64,000 bases of DNA from Denitrovibrio sp. (lineage in GTDB: Bacteria; Chrysiogenota; Deferribacteres; Deferribacterales; Geovibrionaceae), in contig PKTN01000004.1 in assembly GCA_002869185.1 (NCBI GenBank), positions 1 to 64,000 of the forward strand, in the 5' to 3' direction. Position numbers and translations under genes: made by a program. Shown one piece after another: positions 1 through 8,139 of this stretch (its first letter is position 1; every line of letters begins with the position of its first letter). A model generated the notes under the pieces. That model saw only the letters and a list, made by a program, of their open reading frames with translations. It ran no database searches and was not told where the DNA came from.

Positions 1-1
1 A

Positions 2-190
2 GAGTACACAATTGTAGGACTTGATACAGCTAGAGAGAACTTGACAGCATCAGAGTCTAGAATCCGTGACCTTGACTTTGCTCAGGAAATGACAGAGTTC
101 ACAAAGAATCAGATTCTTAACCAAGCTGGAACAGCAATGCTGTCTCAGGCTAACTCATTGCCTCAAATGGCTCTTCAGCTTATCGGCTAA
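2..190 (+). CDS. flagellin, C-terminal end (partial)
   Basis: The window opens inside a flagellin gene; only the last 62 residues are present. They form the conserved C-terminal D0 helix of flagellin, with SESRIRDLD followed by [14 protein letters not shown]. The stretch closely matches the C-terminus of the complete flagellin at 45752-48157, so the genome carries at least two flagellin genes. Flagellin is the exported filament subunit, and its terminal helices pack in the filament core. A rho-independent terminator follows about 35 bases downstream, so this gene ends its transcript. The 5' part lies outside the window. Confidence 0.93.
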   Translation, partial: EYTIVGLDTARENLTASESRIRDLDFAQEMTEFTKNQILNQAGTAMLSQANSLPQMALQLIG

Positions 191-220
191 TGAAATAGTT
201 CGTTATAAGACAATAAATAT

Positions 221-251
221 AAAAAAGGCGGTCGCAAGACCGCCTTTTTTT
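221..251 (+). terminator. rho-independent terminator after flagellin
   Basis: A perfect 7-bp GC stem (GGCGGTC at 227-233, GACCGCC at 238-244) with a GCAA tetraloop is followed by a run of seven T and preceded by six A. It lies just downstream of the flagellin stop. Confidence 0.9.
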
Positions 252-338
252 ATGTAATATTTTTGGTAATTTAGCTAGGAATGAGCCGGAAATTAGATAG
301 CAGGGTTGGCTCTCTTTCAATAATCAACTAGTCGTTGG

Positions 339-620
339 TTAGTCGTGACGTGGACGTTCCTTAACAATAAGGTAAGCTTCTTTCATTTTACGATAAATCT
401 CTTCGTCAGAGACCTTGTTACGTGCTGCACTCATATTATGCTCTTCGGAGTGATAGCAAGGTGGAAGGGAATTGAGGGTAATAGCCATAACATCGAGAAC
501 ACAACTTCTACATACGCAAAGGTCGGGATTATGGTCGAGAAATACAGGAAAAATTTCCCATGCTCTTTGCTCATTAATGTTTTTAAGCATTTCGATGTCA
601 TATTGATTGATTTGAATCAT
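339..620 (-). CDS. comFB: ComFB family protein
   Basis: This 93-residue protein resembles late competence protein ComFB. It starts as a helix around MLKNINEQRAWE, then has a cysteine cluster (DLCVCRSCVLDV, probably metal-binding) and the family-like ALTLNSLPP-type segment, seen here as AITLNSLPP. I chose the ATG at 620 because AGGTGA lies 5 bases upstream; the ATG at 644 has no such site. ComFB-like proteins have been linked to competence and, in some bacteria, to c-di-GMP binding. The role here is inferred from similarity only. It is a lone minus-strand gene facing gpsA. Confidence 0.75.
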   Translation of the reverse strand: MIQINQYDIEMLKNINEQRAWEIFPVFLDHNPDLCVCRSCVLDVMAITLNSLPPCYHSEEHNMSAARNKVSDEEIYRKMKEAYLIVKERPRHD

Positions 621-682
621 AAAATCACCTACAATTTTTTTCATACCTAATGTCTTAACAATCTAACACTATGGGGTGATTC

Positions 683-1681
683 ATGCAAGATAAAATGGCT
701 GTTATTGGAGCTGGAAGCTGGGGTACTGCTTTGGCTGAACTTGTTGCGAGCAATGGCATTAAAGTCGAGATGTTTGCTTTTGAAGAGGACCTCGTAAGAG
801 ATATAAACGAAAAAAATGAAAATACAGTCTTTTTGCCTGGTCAGAAACTTTCTGAAAATATTTCAGCTAAGACCTTCGATCAACTAAAGACGCTAGATAC
901 AGACAGGGTTATCTGGGTGGTTCCTACGCAGTTTTCTAGAAGAGTTGCGACAGAGTATAAAGATGCATTTACTGGCAGAAAAGTACTGATAGCGACAAAG
1001 GGTATAGAGGTTGATACTGGAGATTTGATCGTTCATGTTCTGCGTGACTGTTTCGATGCGGAATTTTCTATACTATCGGGACCATCATTTGCAAAGGAAG
1101 TAGCAGCGAAAAAACCTACAGCTGTTAGTATCGCATCCCCAAATGAAAATGATGCTAAGTGGTGGCAGAAGGCTCTTTCAGCTGATTTTTTCAGGGCTTA
1201 CTATATAGACGATGTGGCTGGTGTAGAGGTTGGCGGAGCTATCAAGAACGTTATAGCGATCGCTACAGGTATTGCCGATGGATTGGGCTTTGGTTACAAC
1301 GCAAGGGCGGCACTCATTACTCGAGGTCTTGCAGAGATAGCTAGGCTAGGTGTTGCTGTTGGTGGCAAGCCTGAGACATTTATGGGGTTATCTGGAATGG
1401 GTGACTTAGTTCTTACCTGTACAGGTGATCTATCAAGGAACCGTACAGTAGGGCTTAAGATAGCTGAAGGAATGACTTTAGAAGAGATAACAGGGAGCAT
1501 GAAGATGGTTGCTGAGGGAGTTTACACAACGATGGCAGCCAAGAAACTTGCAGAGCGCTTGGGGGTGGATACTCCAATCATAAACGAAGTGTTTGCTATA
1601 CTGTATCTTGAAAAGAAACCGTATGACTCTGTAGCGACCCTTATGGGCAGACCTTTGAAAAGTGAAAAGCTGGAAGGCTAA
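683..1681 (+). CDS. gpsA: glycerol-3-phosphate dehydrogenase [NAD(P)+]
   Basis: Reduces dihydroxyacetone phosphate to sn-glycerol 3-phosphate, the backbone precursor of phospholipids, in the cytoplasm. The 332 residues match the usual family length. The N-terminal Rossmann motif GAGSWGTALA begins near residue 9. A catalytic-lysine region (GGAIKNVIAIATG) sits near residue 190, and the C-terminal helical domain contains LSGMGDLVLTC. GGGGTGA lies upstream of the ATG. The gene ends three bases before polA, beginning a tightly packed run gpsA-polA-GGDEF-hisD. Confidence 0.96.
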   Translation: MQDKMAVIGAGSWGTALAELVASNGIKVEMFAFEEDLVRDINEKNENTVFLPGQKLSENISAKTFDQLKTLDTDRVIWVVPTQFSRRVATEYKDAFTGRKVLIATKGIEVDTGDLIVHVLRDCFDAEFSILSGPSFAKEVAAKKPTAVSIASPNENDAKWWQKALSADFFRAYYIDDVAGVEVGGAIKNVIAIATGIADGLGFGYNARAALITRGLAEIARLGVAVGGKPETFMGLSGMGDLVLTCTGDLSRNRTVGLKIAEGMTLEEITGSMKMVAEGVYTTMAAKKLAERLGVDTPIINEVFAILYLEKKPYDSVATLMGRPLKSEKLEG

Positions 1682-1684
1682 TAA

Positions 1685-4087
1685 ATGAAAATTATAATCG
1701 ACGGAAGCTATATCGCTTTCAGAACTTACCATAAATCACCACCTTTAGTTAATTCTAAAGGTATTCCTACGTCTGTCCTTCACGGGGTTATGCAGACTAT
1801 TATTACTCAGATAAAAAAATATGGGATAGAAAATGTAGCTGTTGTTTTTGATGCAAAAGGTGAGAACCGCAGACATAAGATTCACCCTGAATATAAGGCA
1901 ACTAGGGACGCGACTCCAGAGGATCTCGGTATTCAGTTTGGTATCATGGACGAGATCATACCTCTAATGGGTGTTGCATATTATAAGATTGATGGTTATG
2001 AGGGTGATGATATCATGGCGACCCTCGCTGCCAACACTGATGATGAAGTCGTGCTACTGACTAAAGATAAAGACTTGTTCCAGATAGTCGATGACAGGGT
2101 CAAGATTTATGATTCGCAAAAGAGTGAATTCTTAGGTCCTGAGATGGTCATCGAAAAATTCGGAATACAGCCAGAGAAGGTTCGTGAGCTGTTAGCTTTG
2201 GCTGGTGATACTGCTGATAATATCCCGGGTGTGCCAGGGGTAGGGGTTAAGACTGCTGCCAAATTATTAATCGAATATGGGACGCTTGATGGTATATACG
2301 AGAATGTTGATAGCGTTAAAGGGAAACTCAAAGACAAGCTTATTGATAATAAAGACAAGGCTTATTTAAGCTATGACCTAGTAGAGCTTGACGTTCTCCC
2401 AGAAGATCCAAAGATCGAAATCATAGAGGACAAAGAGGCTCTTAGTACGAAGCTTTTAGAGCTGGAGTTGAAGACTATACATGCGAAGCTATGTTCTGGT
2501 GAGGCGGCTACTGAAGCCGTAGAATCGAACATCCCAGAGGTAGAAGAGGGTGATGTCGACAGTGTGCAGATTGCAATCTATGTGGATGGTAAGATGTACG
2601 TCACTGACGGTAAAAAATACTGTGAGCGAGATGGGCACAATATAGAAGATGCTCAATATTATTATGATGTAAAAAGTATATACAGATATAATGGTTTAAG
2701 AGTTGATGGTGCTAAAGATGTGTTCCTTATGAGCTGGTTGAATGATCCAGATTCTGGTGGGATAAGCAAAGGGAAGACAGATTCTCTTGAACAGTTCATC
2801 GGGAATATTGTTGCGAATGCTGAGTCAGAGTATAAAAAACTAGATGAAAACGGACTTATGGACGTTTATATGAATATGGAGCTCCCAGTGGCTTATTGCC
2901 TTGGGAAGATGGAGAACAATGGGATAGGCTTTGACAAGGAGATCATGAAAAAGATTGCTGATCAGCTTCAAGACGAGGTTGCTATAATCAGTGACACTAT
3001 CAAGAATTTTGTCGGGCGTGATATAAATCTGAATTCACCAAAGCAACTTCAAGGATTTTTGTTTGATGAGTTAGGGCTCGAAGGATTGAAAAAGACTAAG
3101 AGTGGTTTCTCTACTGACGAAGAATCTCTGCGTGGGATGATACCTTTTAATCCACTGTATGCTCACATCTTAGAAGATATTTTAAAGTATAGAGAGCTGG
3201 CGAAGCTACTATCTACATATGCTCTACCACTTGAAACTTATGTTAACGAAGAGACAGGGCGGATACATTCGTCATTCAGGCAGAACGGAACAGCTACTGG
3301 TAGACTCTCTTCTGTTAGCCCAAACATGCAAAATATTCCTATTAAGGGAAAATATAGTGTGAAACTGAGAGAGGCATTTATACCTCGTGATGGGTATAGC
3401 TTTGTGTCGTTTGACTATTCCCAGATAGAGCTTCGGATTTTGGCTCACCTAACAGAGGATGAACGCCTGACTGAGGCTTATAAGAATAACGAGGACATAC
3501 ATACAAAAACAGCGTCTGGCATCTTTGGTGTTGCGCCAGAGGGTGTAAACTCAGATATGAGAAGGCTAGCTAAGGCTGTAAACTTCGGAATATTATACGG
3601 GCTTTCTGCATTTGGACTATCTAGAGATACTGGTGTCCCAGTGAAAGAGGCGAAGACTTTCATAAATAAATATTTTGCCGCTTACCCTAAAGTAAAGGGC
3701 TTTATAGAGAATATAGCTAAAGATACAAGGCGTACAGGTTACGCTATGACACTTGCTGGCAGGAAAAGATTCATACGTGAGATCAATAGCAAAAACAAGA
3801 CAGTAGCCATGCGTGGGGAACGAATCGCAACAAATGTTCCGATGCAGGGGTCTGCTGCTGACATTATTAAGCTTGCGATGGTTCAGTGTCAGGCACTTTT
3901 GGACGATAAAGAATATAATGCGCTTGTTGTGCTTCAGGTACATGACGAACTTGTCTTTGAAGTACTCGATAGTGATGTTGAAGCCTTTTCAAAGAGGGTT
4001 AAGGATATTATGGAGAGTGTTATGGAACTTAATGTTCCGCTTGTTGTGAATGGTGCCACAGGTAAAAATCTTGGAGAGCTGAAATAA
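1685..4087 (+). CDS. polA: DNA polymerase I
   Basis: Repair polymerase that removes RNA primers and fills gaps. Residues 1 to about 260 are the 5'-3' exonuclease domain, with acidic motifs such as GYEGDDIMATLA and TKDKDLF and a helix-hairpin-helix at GVPGVGVKTA. The middle region aligns in position with the 3'-5' exonuclease domain but lacks the DxE catalytic motif, so proofreading is probably absent. The C-terminal polymerase domain has motif A (DYSQIELRILAH), motif B (RRLAKAVNFGILYG) and motif C (VHDELVFEV). At 800 residues it is shorter than the E. coli enzyme. Its stop overlaps the next start by one base. Confidence 0.96.
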   Translation: MKIIIDGSYIAFRTYHKSPPLVNSKGIPTSVLHGVMQTIITQIKKYGIENVAVVFDAKGENRRHKIHPEYKATRDATPEDLGIQFGIMDEIIPLMGVAYYKIDGYEGDDIMATLAANTDDEVVLLTKDKDLFQIVDDRVKIYDSQKSEFLGPEMVIEKFGIQPEKVRELLALAGDTADNIPGVPGVGVKTAAKLLIEYGTLDGIYENVDSVKGKLKDKLIDNKDKAYLSYDLVELDVLPEDPKIEIIEDKEALSTKLLELELKTIHAKLCSGEAATEAVESNIPEVEEGDVDSVQIAIYVDGKMYVTDGKKYCERDGHNIEDAQYYYDVKSIYRYNGLRVDGAKDVFLMSWLNDPDSGGISKGKTDSLEQFIGNIVANAESEYKKLDENGLMDVYMNMELPVAYCLGKMENNGIGFDKEIMKKIADQLQDEVAIISDTIKNFVGRDINLNSPKQLQGFLFDELGLEGLKKTKSGFSTDEESLRGMIPFNPLYAHILEDILKYRELAKLLSTYALPLETYVNEETGRIHSSFRQNGTATGRLSSVSPNMQNIPIKGKYSVKLREAFIPRDGYSFVSFDYSQIELRILAHLTEDERLTEAYKNNEDIHTKTASGIFGVAPEGVNSDMRRLAKAVNFGILYGLSAFGLSRDTGVPVKEAKTFINKYFAAYPKVKGFIENIAKDTRRTGYAMTLAGRKRFIREINSKNKTVAMRGERIATNVPMQGSAADIIKLAMVQCQALLDDKEYNALVVLQVHDELVFEVLDSDVEAFSKRVKDIMESVMELNVPLVVNGATGKNLGELK

Positions 4088-5139
4088 TGGAAAAAGTAAA
4101 CAATATGATCAAAGAGAACTCAAACCTTAAGGAAGAGCTTACTAGTCTGATGGATTTAGTGAAACAGAATGAAGCTAAACATGAAGGGTTTAAGGCTGTT
4201 GAATTCGCTTTTTTACTCGCTGAATCACTAAAGGAGATCATAGAGAAACCACTTAGATACCTTGAAGATATATTTGGTGTGGATAGAGCAGTACTTTTTA
4301 TTAATGCTGATGAACTCGACTTTGATAGAGAGACTAATAATATGGAATACCGTTTATTCTTTATGCCACCTTCAGTCTTTAAAACTTTTTTCCTAGAGAA
4401 AAGACCGTACAATTCTGATAATAAACTCCATATGATAAATGAATTTGATGTTTATGACGATATGGGTTCTTATCTTTTTGCTCCTCTTATGCAGGGTGAT
4501 AAGATAATAGGTAGCCTTAACCTCTACGCTAGAGATGAGAGTAAGTTTGGTGGTGAGATTTCTAAGGATTTTATAAAGGATCTAGCCTCCATCGCAGCCG
4601 TCTCAGTTCAGAAGCTATATAACACAGAGATAATTTTTAAGCAGACTAGGACGGATTTTCTTACCGGTGCTTATAACAAGCTTGCTATGTCGGAGTTCTT
4701 AGAAATTTTCATGTCGAAATATATCAGACATGACCAAGGCTTCGTTTTTATCCTCATGGATATTGATAATTTTAAACAAATAAACGATACTGCCGGTCAC
4801 CTGACTGGTGATACAATAATAAAAGAGATTAGTGACGAGATTAAAGATGGACTCAGAACGAGCGATATTTTAGGCCGTTTTGGTGGTGACGAGTTTTATA
4901 TGCTTGTCCCTTATGCTAATATAGAGAACTTATTTATTCTTGTGGAACGTCTACAGGATATAGGTAAGAAGGTATTTAACGCATATGGTTTTGCTGAAGT
5001 GGCATCACTCTCTGGTGGCGTTGTGTCTGTCCCTGGTGATATCACAGTAGATGATACAGGCGAGGATATTGTACGGATGGCTGACGGTAGACTTTACCAC
5101 AGCAAGCGAAACGGAAAAGGTTTTTTTACAGGTGTATAG
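4087..5139 (+). CDS. diguanylate cyclase with DUF484/GAF-like sensor domain
   Basis: Predicted to make the second messenger c-di-GMP. The 350-residue protein has an N-terminal helical segment and a GAF-like region resembling DUF484 (residues about 1-175). A C-terminal GGDEF domain follows with an intact active site (RFGGDEF). An RTSD motif lies five residues before GGDEF, matching the RxxD product-inhibition I-site. No membrane segment is seen, so it should be cytosolic. Its ATG overlaps the polA stop and its stop abuts hisD, so it is probably co-transcribed with housekeeping genes. The signal sensed is unknown. Confidence 0.9.
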   Translation: MEKVNNMIKENSNLKEELTSLMDLVKQNEAKHEGFKAVEFAFLLAESLKEIIEKPLRYLEDIFGVDRAVLFINADELDFDRETNNMEYRLFFMPPSVFKTFFLEKRPYNSDNKLHMINEFDVYDDMGSYLFAPLMQGDKIIGSLNLYARDESKFGGEISKDFIKDLASIAAVSVQKLYNTEIIFKQTRTDFLTGAYNKLAMSEFLEIFMSKYIRHDQGFVFILMDIDNFKQINDTAGHLTGDTIIKEISDEIKDGLRTSDILGRFGGDEFYMLVPYANIENLFILVERLQDIGKKVFNAYGFAEVASLSGGVVSVPGDITVDDTGEDIVRMADGRLYHSKRNGKGFFTGV

Positions 5140-6420
5140 ATGATAATTAGAAAAGATGACAAAAAACTGCAAGACATCCTAAATAGGGGCGAGATACTCG
5201 AAGGTGAGTACCTGCAGACAGTTTTGGATATAATAGATAATGTTAAAAAGAATGGCGATAAGGCACTTGCTGATTACTCGCTTAAATTTGATAAATACGA
5301 TATTGCATCGAATGGTATGGAGATTAGTAAGGGTGAGATGAAATCTGCTTGGGACGATCTTGACGATGAGCTTAAGGGCGCACTCGAAAGAGCCAAGGCT
5401 AATGTTGTCTCCTTTAACGAAAAGCAGTTAGAAAACACTTGGATGTACGAAAAGACACCGGGAACTTTTCTTGGGCAGAAGGTTACAGCATTAGAATCCG
5501 TTGGTGTATATGTACCGGGTGGTAAAGCTGTTTATCCTTCGTCTGTGTTGATGAATGTATTGCCTGCGAAGGTGGCTGGAGTTGACGAGATAATTATGGT
5601 GACCCCTGCTACTGGCGGAGAAGTTAATAAGGTTGTCTTGGCTGCTGCTTACCTTGCTGGTGTCGATAGAGGATTTAAGATAGGTGGAGCTCAGGCTGTT
5701 GCGGCTCTTGCTTACGGTACTGAGACTGTCCCTAGAGTTTGTAAGATCGTAGGACCTGGGAATATATATGTCGCTCTCGCTAAGAAGATGGTCTTTGGTC
5801 AGGTTGATATAGATATGATCGCAGGACCTAGTGAGATTCTTATAGTTGCGGATAGCACAGCTGATGCTGACTATGTTGCGGCTGATATGCTTTCGCAGGC
5901 TGAGCACGACGAGCTTGCGTCTGCTATAGTTGTTACTGACGATATGGAACTCGCTAAAGAGATAGAGAATAGCGTTTACGCTCAGCTAGAAGAGCTTCCT
6001 AAGAAGGATATAGCTAGAAAATCTATTGAGAGATTCGGAGCTATTATCGTTACTGATGATTTAGCTGAAGCGGCTGATATTACAAATGAGATAGCTGTTG
6101 AACACCTTGAACTTTGTGTGGCTAACCCAATGGAATACATGCTGAAAATTAGAAACGCTGGTGCGATCTTTTTAGGGTCTAACACTCCGGAACCAGTCGG
6201 TGATTACTACGCAGGACCAAACCACGTCCTTCCTACTGGTGGAACAGCAAAGTTTTTCTCACCACTCGGAACATACGATTTTCAGAAGAAATCTAGCATA
6301 ATCTATTATTCCAAAGAACAGCTTATGGCTGATATGGATGACATACGCATACTTTCAGAATCTGAGGAGTTGATCGCTCACCGCAACTCGGTTGTGATAC
6401 GAAAGGAAGACAGCCTATAA
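5140..6420 (+). CDS. hisD: histidinol dehydrogenase
   Basis: Catalyses the last two steps of histidine synthesis, oxidising L-histidinol to L-histidine with NAD+. The 426 residues are full length. Recognisable blocks are YVPGGKAVYPSSVLMN, the NAD-binding region GGAQAVAALAYGT, the signature DMIAGPSEILIVAD, the zinc and catalytic histidine regions SQAEHDE and VEHLEL, and AGPNHVLPTGG. The start codon follows directly on the preceding stop, with zero spacing. No other his genes lie in the window. Confidence 0.96.
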   Translation: MIIRKDDKKLQDILNRGEILEGEYLQTVLDIIDNVKKNGDKALADYSLKFDKYDIASNGMEISKGEMKSAWDDLDDELKGALERAKANVVSFNEKQLENTWMYEKTPGTFLGQKVTALESVGVYVPGGKAVYPSSVLMNVLPAKVAGVDEIIMVTPATGGEVNKVVLAAAYLAGVDRGFKIGGAQAVAALAYGTETVPRVCKIVGPGNIYVALAKKMVFGQVDIDMIAGPSEILIVADSTADADYVAADMLSQAEHDELASAIVVTDDMELAKEIENSVYAQLEELPKKDIARKSIERFGAIIVTDDLAEAADITNEIAVEHLELCVANPMEYMLKIRNAGAIFLGSNTPEPVGDYYAGPNHVLPTGGTAKFFSPLGTYDFQKKSSIIYYSKEQLMADMDDIRILSESEELIAHRNSVVIRKEDSL

Positions 6421-6440
6421 GCTTCGTACTGCTACGTGCT

Positions 6441-6500
6441 GATTTCACCTGCTTGACTCATGTACTTTTGAGTACACTCGTTTGCGTAAGATAAAATCTT
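6441..6500. repeat. long imperfect inverted repeat after hisD
   Basis: Two arms of about 26 bases (6441-6466 and 6471-6498) can fold into an imperfect hairpin. Its tip is GTACT-TTTG-AGTAC and its ends (GATTTCACC and GATAAAATC) also pair partially. There is no T-run, so it is not a standard terminator. The 140-base gap between hisD and the convergent nuclease gene contains nothing else I recognise. Confidence 0.4.
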
Positions 6501-6560
6501 CCTCGCATTACTCGCTTCTAGCCCATCTTCGGCTTTAATGAAATTTACAAGAATAGAGAG

Positions 6561-7076
6561 TTAGTTGCAGATAGATTCGCATGGGATGCCGTCGTGATCT
6601 CTGTCGAGTTTGCTTAACCCACAGCTCTTCAAATAAAAAAGAGCTTCGGAGCAGGATGACATTTGCGAGCATTTGGTTTTCGTTCCGCATTTATATGATG
6701 GGGTTGCATAGGCTAGTTTGTTTTCGAAGCAGGTTAGCTTTTCGTTATTAAGGTATACATCTGCTACTAATCTGAAATATTTTCCTCTTCCGATGTTTCT
6801 TAAAGATACATTTTTGCTGTTACCTATCTTGTCTATTAATTCATTCTTTGCGTATAAGCCTAAGCTTTTCTCGGCAGCATCTGTTGATCTAATCTCTGGT
6901 GAGTCGCAGTCACGCATTCTTACAGAGATATTTTTTCCTAAAACCTCAGACCATCCATCTATATCGCAGATGATGGTATCGCCATCAATTACTCGTATGA
7001 TATTACACTCTTCATTTGGATAGGAGTATGCACAAGCAAAAAGAAATACAATTATTAGAATGATAAATTGCTTCAT
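6561..7076 (-). CDS. secreted thermonuclease-like protein with Excalibur domain
   Basis: A 171-residue protein with a hydrophobic N-terminal signal sequence (possibly a lipoprotein, with LFAC near residue 15). A staphylococcal-nuclease-like domain follows, with RVIDGDTI, RMRDCDSPEI and GKYFRLVADVYL. The C-terminal DRDHDGIPCE is the calcium-binding Excalibur motif, preceded by several cysteines. It is predicted to be an exported nuclease acting outside the cytoplasm. The canonical SNase arginines are partly visible, but I cannot confirm that all catalytic residues are kept. It lies at the 3' side of a minus-strand block and faces hisD. Confidence 0.85.
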   Translation of the reverse strand: MKQFIILIIVFLFACAYSYPNEECNIIRVIDGDTIICDIDGWSEVLGKNISVRMRDCDSPEIRSTDAAEKSLGLYAKNELIDKIGNSKNVSLRNIGRGKYFRLVADVYLNNEKLTCFENKLAYATPSYKCGTKTKCSQMSSCSEALFYLKSCGLSKLDRDHDGIPCESICN

Positions 7077-7135
7077 GTGTAATTAAAACACATTGTGTAA
7101 ATAAGGGTAGGTGTGTATGCTAGACCGGTATCTAA

Positions 7136-7723
7136 TTATATTAGGTTCGCTAAGTCAGCTCCTAGTTTTTCAGCTTGTCTTAGGTAGTTTTCGTGTTTAG
7201 TGATCGCACCTTTATCAAAGATCCCTAATACTGCCAATTCGTTTATGACTTCGTACCCCATTGCCTCAAGTGGCATCTTCATAGCTTCGATAGTGAATCC
7301 AAAGTCCTTTTTTGTTATCTGTTCAGAAACACCAGCGACAACAGCTTTTCGCCCTTGGTTAGCTAGTCTGCTACTCCATCCATTTGGACGAGGCTCAGTA
7401 AAGTCATAAAAGCAATACATCCTATCTATAAATGCTTTCATCCATGCGGTTATATTATAATTGTGTACTGGTGATATTAGGAATAGCCCTTGAGAATCGA
7501 TAATTTTTTGGTATATTCCTGTCATGTCGTCTTTTAGGGTAGAGCAGGTTTTTGTCTTTCTGCATGCTTCGCACCCTATGCATGGTGAAATATTAAGTTT
7601 ACTAAGTTGGATAATTTCAGACTCTACGCCAGCTTCATTTGCACCTTTAGCAAAGTTTTTTATGAGATTGTCTGAGTTTCCGCCTCTTCTTGGGCTGGCA
7701 CCTATTATGAGAATTCTTTTCAT
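7136..7723 (-). CDS. iron-sulfur flavoprotein / NADPH-dependent FMN reductase family
   Basis: A 195-residue flavodoxin-fold oxidoreductase. The N-terminal FMN-phosphate loop is GASPRRGGNSDNL (residues about 8-20). A compact cysteine motif, CxxCxxCx5C (CIGCEACRKTKTC), near residue 48 matches iron-sulfur flavoproteins that bind a 4Fe-4S cluster. SPVHNYNITAWMKAFIDR is the typical FMN and dimer region. The physiological substrate is unknown. AGGAT lies upstream of the ATG, four bases after the rseC-like gene, so the two are probably co-transcribed. Confidence 0.88.
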   Translation of the reverse strand: MKRILIIGASPRRGGNSDNLIKNFAKGANEAGVESEIIQLSKLNISPCIGCEACRKTKTCSTLKDDMTGIYQKIIDSQGLFLISPVHNYNITAWMKAFIDRMYCFYDFTEPRPNGWSSRLANQGRKAVVAGVSEQITKKDFGFTIEAMKMPLEAMGYEVINELAVLGIFDKGAITKHENYLRQAEKLGADLANLI

Positions 7724-7727
7724 ATGA

Positions 7728-8135
7728 TTATCCTATTAGCTTGTAGCTTTGCTTATCCTTACCTTTATGCAGGAATTTGATAAGGATAAAATAGAGCCCA
7801 GTTGCTCCGAGGGTTGCAAATGCTGTGATTAACTGATTATCCAGAAATTTATCTAATATGAGAGCAGTGATAAGCATGATTATAAGTGGCGCTATGTATA
7901 TAGTGAATAGAGATTTGTAGAAACTGTTTTTTTGGATGCCTATTTCGACGACATCGCCTGCCTTAAGGTGTGATGAATTACGGAATCTAAGCTTGATGTC
8001 TGTACCGTCTGTTAGTGAGCATGAACTCTTTTCGCCACATGCTGAACAGGCGCTTGCTCTTGCTACCTCAACTGTTGCTGTCCCATTTTCATCTATATCA
8101 ATAACTATTGCTTTATGTTTCAGTATGTCAGACAT
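7728..8135 (-). CDS. RseC/MucC family (SoxR-reducing) membrane protein
   Basis: A 135-residue RseC/MucC-type protein. An N-terminal cytosolic domain has a cysteine-rich stretch (CSACGEKSSC, near residue 32), and two closely spaced membrane helices follow at about 78-97 and 100-118. In gammaproteobacteria RseC modulates sigma-E, and RsxC-linked versions help reduce SoxR. Neither partner is visible here, so only family membership is supported. It lies between the FapA-like gene and the iron-sulfur flavoprotein, both minus strand and within a few bases, which suggests a redox-linked operon. Confidence 0.87.
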   Translation of the reverse strand: MSDILKHKAIVIDIDENGTATVEVARASACSACGEKSSCSLTDGTDIKLRFRNSSHLKAGDVVEIGIQKNSFYKSLFTIYIAPLIIMLITALILDKFLDNQLITAFATLGATGLYFILIKFLHKGKDKQSYKLIG

Positions 8136-8139
8136 TAAC

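Noticed and set aside
345..650. Plus-strand ORF of 101 codons opposite comFB
   Set aside because: It is a shadow of comFB; no ribosome site or recognisable sequence, while the minus-strand frame matches a family.
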